Origin: CAWVWD01 sp965662365
Lineage (GTDB): Bacteria > Bacteroidota > Bacteroidia > Chitinophagales > Saprospiraceae
Length of the DNA stretch: 38,684 nucleotides
Direction: 5' to 3'
Assembly (NCBI GenBank): GCA_965662365.1
Contig: CBFIHR010000041.1
Location: 1 to 38,684 of the forward strand
This document shows, piece after piece, positions 1 through 6,627 of this stretch. Below the pieces are notes generated by a model. The model did no database searches, had not been told where the DNA came from, and was given only the letters and a program-made list of their open reading frames with translations. The position numbers were made by a program, and so were the translations under genes. Position 1 is the stretch's first letter. Every line of letters starts with the position of its first letter.

Positions 1-137
1 TTTCTTTGGCTTACAATACGATTTCTTTCACTTACAATACGATTTCTTTGGCTTGCAATATGATTTCTTTGACTTGCAATATGATTTCTTTCACTTACAA
101 TACGATTTTTTTGGCTTGCAATACGATTTCTCTACAA
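1..137. repeat. 21-bp tandem repeat, about 6.5 copies
   Basis: Six full copies and a decayed last copy of a 21-bp unit (TTTCTTTGGCTTACAATACG plus A) run from the window edge to just before the oxidoreductase stop. Copies differ mainly at the GG/CA/GA position after CTTT and at TACAATACG versus TGCAATATG. Because 21 is a multiple of three, every frame gives a seven-residue repeat, so the open frame on the plus strand here is a by-product. The array may continue to the left of the window. Confidence 0.9.
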
Positions 138-144
138 TAAAAAA

Positions 145-1266
145 CTACTGGGCAGCCTTAATCGCATTCACAATTAACTCCGAATTCATATTGATACTTC
201 TCAAAATGCCGCCAGCATACGCTCCAAAACCAATAAAATACAAACCTTTTCGCTCTGGAATCACCGGCGATTTGGGTTCACCCAAATGATTCAAGACATC
301 GGTCATATCTTCTACAAAGTCTTCTACTCTCGAACGATAACCTGTCGCCAAAATCACGGCATCAAAATCAAGTTCCTCACCATTTTCAAACACCACACCG
401 GTTTTTGTAAAACGCTTCACACCAGGTTTGATTTTCACTGCACCGTTTTTAATCAATTCCACCGTTCCCAAATCAATTACAGGCGTTTTCCCTAATTCTC
501 TCAACTGTGCGGACGGAGCCATTTTTGGACGCTGCAAACCATATTTTGACAAGTCACCAATCATTAGCTTTTGAATGGTCACCGCAATCCAGTCATTCAA
601 CCAAGTAGGTAGTTTTTGTAGTTTAATGGCCGTGTATTGTGTCGGTTTTCCGTTGAAATCTCGCAAGACGACATTTACTGGACTTCGGGCCGAAATATAG
701 GGTATAGCACCATGTTCATGTAAATCAATGGCCAACTCTGCCCCAGTATTGCCCATTCCTATCAATAATGCTCGTTTTCCTTTTAGGTTTTTTCCATTTT
801 TATAATATTTAGAATGTTGCAAAAAACCTTCGTATTCGTCCATACCTTCCCAAATCGGTTTATTAGGCACACGATTGAACCCAGTTCCAATAATTACATT
901 ATCCGATTGAAAAACTTTGCCTGAAGCCGTTGTCGTTAGCCACTTTTCCCCCTCTTTTTTGACGGAAGTCGCTTCTTCTTTAAAATACGGTTTTATGCCG
1001 AAATGCTCCGCATACATTTCCATATATTCAACGACTTGCAACCGAGGTACATACAACGGAAAATCTGCTGGATAATTCAAATGTGGCAAAGCTGACAATT
1101 CCTTTGCGGTATGCAAATGCAATCTGTCATAATGATTTCGCCAAGCAGGAGCGACATTTTTCTCTTTTTCTATAATTTTAAACGGAATATTCAATTTTGC
1201 CAAACGACCAGCGACCGCTAATCCGCCAGGCCCCGCTCCGATGATTAAATTTTGTGTATTGATCAT
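145..1266 (-). CDS. flavin-containing monooxygenase-like NAD(P)/FAD oxidoreductase
   Basis: A 373-residue two-dinucleotide-binding-domain flavoprotein of the CzcO/YUCCA-like FMO group. The FAD-binding Rossmann motif GAGPGG is at residues 10-15. The NAD(P)-binding motif GMGNTG is at 170-175, an FMO-like segment (GTGFNRVPNKP) lies near 127-137, and the ATGYR motif is near residue 317. It is probably a soluble NADPH-dependent monooxygenase or reductase, and the substrate cannot be told from sequence. It starts with ATG at 1264-1266. The next gene upstream, also on the minus strand, is a DUF819 permease 79 nt away; a functional link is not shown. The C-terminus ends next to the 21-bp tandem repeat array. 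Confidence 0.85.
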   Translation of the reverse strand: MINTQNLIIGAGPGGLAVAGRLAKLNIPFKIIEKEKNVAPAWRNHYDRLHLHTAKELSALPHLNYPADFPLYVPRLQVVEYMEMYAEHFGIKPYFKEEATSVKKEGEKWLTTTASGKVFQSDNVIIGTGFNRVPNKPIWEGMDEYEGFLQHSKYYKNGKNLKGKRALLIGMGNTGAELAIDLHEHGAIPYISARSPVNVVLRDFNGKPTQYTAIKLQKLPTWLNDWIAVTIQKLMIGDLSKYGLQRPKMAPSAQLRELGKTPVIDLGTVELIKNGAVKIKPGVKRFTKTGVVFENGEELDFDAVILATGYRSRVEDFVEDMTDVLNHLGEPKSPVIPERKGLYFIGFGAYAGGILRSINMNSELIVNAIKAAQ

Positions 1267-1345
1267 GATTTGGTTACTTTTAGTTATTTCGTTTGTATTG
1301 TGTTGGCTTTTTTGACTTAACTGATAGAATAATTTAAATTAATCA

Positions 1346-2743
1346 TTACCCAGAAACTGCTTGCATCAAATACGCACAAATAATCGCTCCGTAAGTTCCG
1401 AGTGCATATCCCAACACTGCCATTAATGCACCAACAGAAGCCAAGGCAGGACTAAAGGCAGAGGCTACAATCGGAGCAGAAGCAGCACCGCCAACATTCG
1501 CTTGACTACCGACTGCTACAAAGAAAAATGGTGCTCGAATCATCTTCGCCGTTACCAATAAAATCGTCACATGAACCAACATCCAAACAATTCCGATCGC
1601 AAATAAACCTAAGTTTTGCCAAATTTCGCCCAGATTCATTTTCATACCAATTGTTGTCACCAAAATATAAATAAACACACTTCCCCAACGAGAAGCCCCG
1701 ACACCGTCCAGTGTGCGAGCTTTAGTAAAAGACAAGACTAAACCAATTGTTGTGGCAATAACAATCAACCAAAAGAAACCGGATAATAAAGAATTTAGAC
1801 CAGCACTGATTAAAGTTGCTTCTGCCCCTTGCATAATCGGTACAATCCAGTCTGCTCCAAAATGAGCAACTGCAACGCCACCAAAGGCAATTCCACCTAA
1901 AATATATAAATCTTTCGTCGTCGGAATACGCTCGACACTTTCACGATAATCTTCTACCCGTTTCTTCAAATCGTCAATCATCGACGAATCCGCTTTTAGC
2001 CACTTATCAACTTTCGTCGTCATGTTCGCACCGTATAACAAAAACGCCATCCAAATATTCGCACAAACGACATCTACAACAATCATCGACCCAAACAAAT
2101 TATCCGAAACCTCGAAGATTTCTTTCATAGCCGTTTGATTCGCACCGCCACCAATCCAACTTCCTGCAACTGTTGATAACCCTCGCCAAAGCTGGTCGTT
2201 TTCTACCGGAATAATATCAGGGAAAACATTCATCACCAACAAAACGGCAATCGGGCCGCCGAGTACAATTCCTAAAGTTGCAGCAAAGAACATAATCAAC
2301 GACTTATTTCCTAAGTTGCGAAGGCCTTTAAAATCAATACTCAAACATAATAAAATCAGACTCGCTGGCAATAAATATCGAGACGCCACAAAGTACAATT
2401 GTGAATGACCTTCGTAAGCCGAATACTCCGCCGCCGTGATTCCGTTCTCCTCCAAAGTCGTTTTAACCATATCATACGACATTGAGTTTAGACCTAATGC
2501 CTCCGTGTCTAAACCTTTGTCCGCTAAGAACGGCAACAAATCCGCATTGAACCAGTGCGGGGAAATTATTCCGAAAGGGTAATTTAATAAAGCAGGTATA
2601 AAATAACATAATAAAATCGCAGGAACATAGCGGTAGAAACCTTTCCAAGGTGATTTGTCAGAAGCAGAAGTTACAAAAACGACCATCAGAACGAGCATTA
2701 AAATGCCGAATGCGACTGCATCATTTGTAATTAAAGGTGCCAT
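1346..2743 (-). CDS. DUF819 family membrane protein (putative permease)
   Basis: A 465-residue polytopic membrane protein with about eleven or twelve hydrophobic segments. The region around residues 190-240 (GSWIGGGANQTAMKE, then VVDVVCANIWMAFLLYG) is what I recognise as characteristic of DUF819, the Bacillus YjcL-like family. A second Gly/Ala-rich conserved stretch (VGSQANVGGAASAPIVASAF) lies near the C-terminus. The repeated GGAN/GGAA motifs in the two halves suggest an internally duplicated transporter fold. The substrate is unknown. A 50-residue loop with many charged residues separates the two halves (about residues 240-275). It may be cotranscribed with the downstream oxidoreductase. 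Confidence 0.85.
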   Translation of the reverse strand: MAPLITNDAVAFGILMLVLMVVFVTSASDKSPWKGFYRYVPAILLCYFIPALLNYPFGIISPHWFNADLLPFLADKGLDTEALGLNSMSYDMVKTTLEENGITAAEYSAYEGHSQLYFVASRYLLPASLILLCLSIDFKGLRNLGNKSLIMFFAATLGIVLGGPIAVLLVMNVFPDIIPVENDQLWRGLSTVAGSWIGGGANQTAMKEIFEVSDNLFGSMIVVDVVCANIWMAFLLYGANMTTKVDKWLKADSSMIDDLKKRVEDYRESVERIPTTKDLYILGGIAFGGVAVAHFGADWIVPIMQGAEATLISAGLNSLLSGFFWLIVIATTIGLVLSFTKARTLDGVGASRWGSVFIYILVTTIGMKMNLGEIWQNLGLFAIGIVWMLVHVTILLVTAKMIRAPFFFVAVGSQANVGGAASAPIVASAFSPALASVGALMAVLGYALGTYGAIICAYLMQAVSG

Positions 2744-2904
2744 TTAGTTAAAGTTTTTTAAGTTGCGGGTTTCGGGTTGCCTATTTTATAGTTTCTCCCA
2801 AAGTATCGGGTAATGAACAACAATTTCTCTGTTCTATTTTATTATCAAAACTCCTAACACACCCCCCGAAACACGAAACTCATTCCCGTAAAGTTAAAAT
2901 AATA

Positions 2905-2937
2905 TTTGATTGTTCGATTGATTTATTATTATCTTTA
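2905..2937 (+). promoter_or_regulatory. candidate Bacteroidota promoter for the TPR membrane protein
   Basis: TTTG at 2905-2908 and TATCTTTA at 2930-2937 are separated by 21 nt. This is close to the Bacteroidota -33/-7 pattern TTTG...TAnnTTTG, with A in the last position. It lies 44 nt before the start codon at 2982. Inference from consensus only. Confidence 0.45.
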
Positions 2938-2981
2938 TTGAAAATTCAAAACCAAAAATTTTAAAACCAAATTATTCATAA

Positions 2982-3476
2982 ATGACTACTAAAAAATCAC
3001 CAACTATTCGCAAAGTCGCTTGGAGTTCGCTATTTCCGCAAGTCGGTATCATGTTGATTATCTTTCTGATTTATGACATTATCGGCGTGAGCAATCCGAT
3101 GCTTGCCTTTATTGTCACGTATATTTTATTATCCGTAGGCCTAAGAACATTAATTCCGAAGGATCATCGAGAAGGCATCGAGTTAGTTGGCAAAAAGAAA
3201 TTTGCGGCCGCCATTCCACGATTTGAAGATAGTTATCGTTTTTTTAAAAAATATGATTGGGTTGACAAATATCGTTATGTAACCATGTTCAGCTCCTCTG
3301 CTATGAGTTTTCAAGAAATGGCATTGTGTAATATCGCTTATTGTTACACACAAATGGATAATAAAAATCAAGCTAAAAAATATTATGAACAGGCATTAGA
3401 AGAATTTCCAGAAAGCGGTTTGGCAGCGGCAGGTTTGCAGTATCTTGAAACAGCCGAAAAAGTAGAAAGTGAGTAA
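2982..3476 (+). CDS. small membrane-anchored TPR-like protein
   Basis: A 164-residue protein. Two adjacent hydrophobic segments (about residues 15-58) form a membrane hairpin near the N-terminus. A soluble helical part follows, in which residues 110-155 (ALCNIAYCYTQMDNKNQAKKYYEQALEEFPES) match the tetratricopeptide consensus. An earlier helical pair (GIELVGKKKFAAAIPRFEDSY) looks like a second TPR half. It probably acts as a protein-protein adaptor at the inner membrane; no specific partner can be inferred. It is transcribed alone, divergent from the DUF819 gene and convergent with the aldo/keto reductase. Confidence 0.75.
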   Translation: MTTKKSPTIRKVAWSSLFPQVGIMLIIFLIYDIIGVSNPMLAFIVTYILLSVGLRTLIPKDHREGIELVGKKKFAAAIPRFEDSYRFFKKYDWVDKYRYVTMFSSSAMSFQEMALCNIAYCYTQMDNKNQAKKYYEQALEEFPESGLAAAGLQYLETAEKVESE

Positions 3477-3528
3477 ATCAATCCTTTTTCTAATCTAATA
3501 TTTATTAAAAAAACAGCCGCACTTGACC

Positions 3529-3561
3529 AGATGAAAGGTAGTTTTAAACTGCCTTTCATCT
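3529..3561. terminator. 33-nt palindrome between convergent genes, copy 1
   Basis: Arms AGATGAAAGGTAGTTT (3529-3544) and AAACTGCCTTTCATCT (3546-3561) are complementary except for one G-T pair. The palindrome sits between the convergent TPR and aldo/keto reductase genes and probably terminates transcription from both sides. A second copy of the same length, with the same outer 12 nt on each side, lies at 24389-24421. Confidence 0.7.
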
Positions 3562-3659
3562 AAATCATTCCTATCCAAATATTACGATTATTTAATTCCG
3601 TTTTTTGAGTCCTAATGCCTTACGAAGCCTTAAACTTTTGATTGACTTTTACTCAAAAC

Positions 3660-4601
3660 TTACCATGGTAAATTCAATGGTTCAACCTCTGTTCGATAAA
3701 ACATTTCTAACTTTTTTACTAATTCATCTGACAGCGGCTTTTTCGTACTTTCCAAATTACTTTCTAACTGAGCCATATTTCTACAACCAGGAATCACTGT
3801 CGAAACCGCATCATACGCCAAACAAAAAGCCAGAGCAACCTGTGCTACATGAAGGTTTTCGTTCGCTATTTCTTTGATACGATTGACTAATCTTGCCCTT
3901 GTTTCAATTTCCGATTTCGACCACCGATTTCTCACGCCTTCAAAAGTCGAATTTTCATCATAACGACCTGAAAGCCAACCAGAATCCAGTGGAATTTTTA
4001 CAATAATTCCGACCCCTTTTGCCTTCGCTAAATCAAAAGCTTTGCCCGTATTTTGATGTAAAATATTAAAAAAAGCTTCGATAACTTCGCTATTTGTGGT
4101 ATCCATCAACAGCTTCATTTCCTCATAAGAATCTAATGACGCACCATAAGCCTTGATTTTTCCCTCTGCTTTTAGCGTTTCCAATATTTCATAATGATCA
4201 CAACGATTACCATCTAAATACTCAAAAGGCGGATTATGAATAATCAAAGAATCCACATAATCTACCTGCAACCGTTTCAAACTACCTTCTAACGATTCTC
4301 GAATAAAACTCGCTTTATAATTTGTCTGACCAGTATCCGTATGTCCAAATTTGGTATTAATGACAATTTTTTCCCGTTCTACATTTTTCAATACTTTTCC
4401 CAATCGTAATTCACTTGTTCCGTTGCCATAATTTGGTGCGGTATCAAAGAAGTTGACGCCCAAATCCAAAGCTTTCTGAACTATCGCCATCGCCTCTTTT
4501 TCAGACATAGACTTCCAACCAGAATTAATGCCTAATTGCCACGCTCCGATGCCAATTTCAGATACTTTTATTGTTTGTTTGGTGTAAGTGTTATAATTCA
4601 T
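3660..4601 (-). CDS. aldo/keto reductase
   Basis: A 313-residue NAD(P)H-dependent oxidoreductase with a TIM barrel fold. The catalytic tetrad is visible: Asp53 and Tyr58 (FFDTAPNYG), Lys84 (NTKFG) and His122 (IIHNPP). The nucleotide-binding C-terminal segment is present as VIPGCRNMAQLESNL near residue 275. Length is normal for the family. The substrate is unknown and is probably a small aldehyde, ketone or sugar. It starts with ATG at 4599-4601 and stands alone, bordered downstream by the 3529-3561 palindrome and upstream by the REP-like island. Confidence 0.9.
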   Translation of the reverse strand: MNYNTYTKQTIKVSEIGIGAWQLGINSGWKSMSEKEAMAIVQKALDLGVNFFDTAPNYGNGTSELRLGKVLKNVEREKIVINTKFGHTDTGQTNYKASFIRESLEGSLKRLQVDYVDSLIIHNPPFEYLDGNRCDHYEILETLKAEGKIKAYGASLDSYEEMKLLMDTTNSEVIEAFFNILHQNTGKAFDLAKAKGVGIIVKIPLDSGWLSGRYDENSTFEGVRNRWSKSEIETRARLVNRIKEIANENLHVAQVALAFCLAYDAVSTVIPGCRNMAQLESNLESTKKPLSDELVKKLEMFYRTEVEPLNLPW

Positions 4602-4662
4602 AGCTGTTGAATTAAGTGTTTATATTATTCAATGTTATCAAAGGCTATAGTATGTTTTTACG

Positions 4663-4863
4663 GTGTTTCCGATACTTCGGAAACACAGTTTGTAGAATTG
4701 AGATGTTATGATTATTTTTTGAAGTACAGCGTACCGACACGGTTTTTGTTGATGTTTTATCGAATATGTGTTTTTACGGTGTCGGTTCTCCGAACCTCAA
4801 TAACATCGTCTAAACTTCGGTACTACAAACGGTGACGGTTTTCCAAACCTTTATCGTTCCAAC
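4663..4863. repeat. REP-like palindromic unit A
   Basis: The unit opens with a perfect 10-bp hairpin (GTGTTTCCGA, loop TACT, TCGGAAACAC; 4663-4686). It continues with an inverted CCGACAC/GTGTCGG pair (4734-4740 and 4779-4785). It then holds two small hairpins with a TCC loop: GGTTC-TCC-GAACC at 4784-4796 and GGTTT-TCC-AAACC at 4837-4849. The same order of sequence recurs in units B and C. Open frames here are by-products of the repeat. Confidence 0.8.
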
Positions 4864-4918
4864 GATTACACCACAAATATTTTATGAAGTGCATTCGTCA
4901 AGGTTCAGCGAAATAGTT

Positions 4919-5161
4919 TATTCCGATACTTCGGAAACACAGTTTGTAGAATTGAGATGTTATGATTATTTTTTGAGGTACAGCGTACCGACACCGTTTT
5001 GAATATTCTTTTATTAAATATGTAATTTTATGGTGTCGGTTCTCCGAACCTCAATAACATCACCTAAACTTCGGTGCTACAAACGGCATTCCCGAGGTTT
5101 CGGGATAAACTATTTTTCCAAACCTTTATCGTTCCAACACATTATTGAGGTTCGGAGAACC
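4919..5161. repeat. REP-like palindromic unit B
   Basis: A second, diverged copy of unit A in the same orientation. It contains the TTCCGA-TACT-TCGGAA hairpin (4921-4936), then GGTAC-AGC-GTACC, the GTGTCGG and GGTTC-TCC-GAACC segments, and the TTTATCGTTCCAAC end. A further hairpin in reverse sense, GGTTC-GGA-GAACC (5149-5161), lies at its right end. It directly precedes the transposase gene by about 110 nt. Confidence 0.8.
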
Positions 5162-5273
5162 GATGCCGTAAATGTACCTGTATTCCTCAAAAAAAACAGA
5201 ATTCATTATTCTATTTCCAAAAAAATCATAATTTACAATCGACAAATTATTCTAAAAACCTAATCAAATCATA

Positions 5274-5753
5274 ATGGCAGACACCTACACACAACTTTAT
5301 ATTCAACTCGTTTTTTCCGTACAAGGGCGAAAATCATTAATCCCAAAACAATACAAAGAAGATGTTCATAAATATATCACAGGCATTGTCCAAAATAGAC
5401 GACACAAATTAATCGCCATCAATGCGATGCGTGACCATATACATATTTTCGTTGGTTTGCATCCAAGTCAAAGCATTTCCGATTTGGTAAACAACATCAA
5501 AACAGGTTCAACCAAAAAAATAAAAGAACAATCGTGGTCAAGTAAAGAATTTTCGTGGCAAAATGGTTACGGCGCATTTTCGTATTCTCGTTCGCATATT
5601 GATAATGTTGTGAAATACATTGACAATCAAGAACAACATCACAAAAAGCGAACATTCCGAGCAGAATATTTAGATTTTTTGAAGAAGTTTGATATTGAAT
5701 ACAAAGACGAATATTTGTTCGAGTTTTATGACAATTTATATGATTTGAAATGA
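5274..5753 (+). CDS. IS200-like Y1 (HUH) transposase, possibly REP-associated
   Basis: A 159-residue single-domain transposase. The HUH motif is in RDHIHIFVGL near residues 53-62, and the likely nucleophilic tyrosine is in NVVKYIDNQEQHH near residue 121. Conserved phrases such as YIQLVFSVQGR and WQNGYGAFSYS are typical of the IS200 TnpA group. The enzyme would cut and join single-stranded DNA at hairpin-bearing ends. The reading frame is complete. No accessory tnpB is present. Palindromic repeats on both sides, instead of one clear element end, suggest a REP-associated (RAYT-like) arrangement or a decayed IS. Assignment to the superfamily is firm; the RAYT role is inference. Confidence 0.9.
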   Translation: MADTYTQLYIQLVFSVQGRKSLIPKQYKEDVHKYITGIVQNRRHKLIAINAMRDHIHIFVGLHPSQSISDLVNNIKTGSTKKIKEQSWSSKEFSWQNGYGAFSYSRSHIDNVVKYIDNQEQHHKKRTFRAEYLDFLKKFDIEYKDEYLFEFYDNLYDLK

Positions 5754-5782
5754 GATAAACAACAAAAATAAATTTCACGTCA

Positions 5783-5984
5783 GAACGATAAAGGTTTGGA
5801 AAACCGTAACCGTTTGTAGATTTGAGATATTGAATATACGTTTTTGAGGTACAGCGTACCGACACGGTTTTTGTTGATGTTTTATCGAATATGTGTTTTT
5901 ATGGTGTCGGTTCTCCGAACCTCAATAACATCGTCTAAACTTCGGTGCTACAAACAGTGACGGTTTTCCAAACCTTTATCGTTC
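5783..5984. mobile_element. 202-bp fold-back element with 24-bp terminal inverted repeats (REP-like unit C)
   Basis: The first 24 nt (5783-5806, beginning GAACGATAAAGG) are the exact reverse complement of 5961-5984. The interior is also roughly self-complementary: GTTTGTAG pairs with CTACAAAC, and a GAGGTACAGCGTACCGACAC segment matches the complement of the GGTGTCGGTTCTCCGAACCTC segment. Each arm holds small hairpins: GGTTT-GGA-AAACC (5793-5805), GGTAC-AGC-GTACC (5848-5860) and GGTTC-TCC-GAACC (5909-5921). It lies just after the transposase and shares its right part with units A and B. It could be a non-autonomous element mobilised by that enzyme. Confidence 0.75.
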
Positions 5985-6049
5985 CAACGCATTACACCAC
6001 AAATATTTTATGAGGTTCATTCGGCAAGGTTCAGAGAACCGTAATTATT

Positions 6050-6604
6050 CTATTTAGAATTTTTCAACTTTTTATAACTCAAACTTCGTTTTTCAAATTG
6101 ACATCCAATTTCACCAAATTTACCTTGAAGAAAAATCTCTACATCCGTATCTGTTTCTCCTTCTTCATACATATAAAAATCATAGCTATCATACATTTTC
6201 CATTTTCCATCAAATAAGCCAACACCTATGTATGAATTATTATCGTCTAAATCTGCAAAAAGGTCATTTCTTGAACACAAACAATTCCAGCCAAAATTAT
6301 TGTAAAATAATTCTGCTAACTTAAAATCAGGATATTGTCCATATTTCTCTCGTTTTTCAGGGTAAAAATGAACATCACTTTCATATCGCCACAATGAATT
6401 TTTATATTTATTTATCTCATAAATAATCGTTTCTTTTCCGTTTTTCATTTGATGAAAATACTTATCCATATCTTTATCAAATTGCTCTCTTGAGGCGATT
6501 TCATAAGGATTGAAAGTATGTTTTAGTAAAGTATCAATCATTGATTTTACTTCTACTTCTGTTTGAGTAGCATTGATGTTTATATCAAAAAAATCGTAAT
6601 TCAT
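6050..6604 (-). CDS. hypothetical protein downstream of uvrA
   Basis: A 184-residue soluble, acidic and aromatic-rich protein with no signal peptide or membrane segment. I do not recognise the family. A segment near residues 125-150 (ADLDDNNSYIGVGLFDGKWKMYDSYDFYMYEE) looks like antiparallel beta strands. The ATG at 6602-6604 is preferred over an in-frame TTG at 6610. The gene begins 23 nt after the uvrA stop on the same strand, so the two are probably cotranscribed. That does not prove a role in repair. Confidence 0.6.
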   Translation of the reverse strand: MNYDFFDININATQTEVEVKSMIDTLLKHTFNPYEIASREQFDKDMDKYFHQMKNGKETIIYEINKYKNSLWRYESDVHFYPEKREKYGQYPDFKLAELFYNNFGWNCLCSRNDLFADLDDNNSYIGVGLFDGKWKMYDSYDFYMYEEGETDTDVEIFLQGKFGEIGCQFEKRSLSYKKLKNSK

Positions 6605-6627
6605 TTTCAATAATATTGTTGCATAAC

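Noticed and set aside
1..137. Tandem repeats as a CRISPR array
   Set aside because: Units are contiguous with no unique spacers, and no cas gene is present.
53..289. 78-codon open frame on the plus strand at the window start
   Set aside because: Its first half is the 21-bp tandem repeat and its second half is antisense to the oxidoreductase.
4632..5263. Two open frames of 67 and 77 codons before the transposase
   Set aside because: They consist of the REP-like repeat units and share sequence with each other for that reason.
6605..6610. TTG start two codons upstream of the 184-residue protein
   Set aside because: An ATG lies two codons later with no evidence for the TTG.
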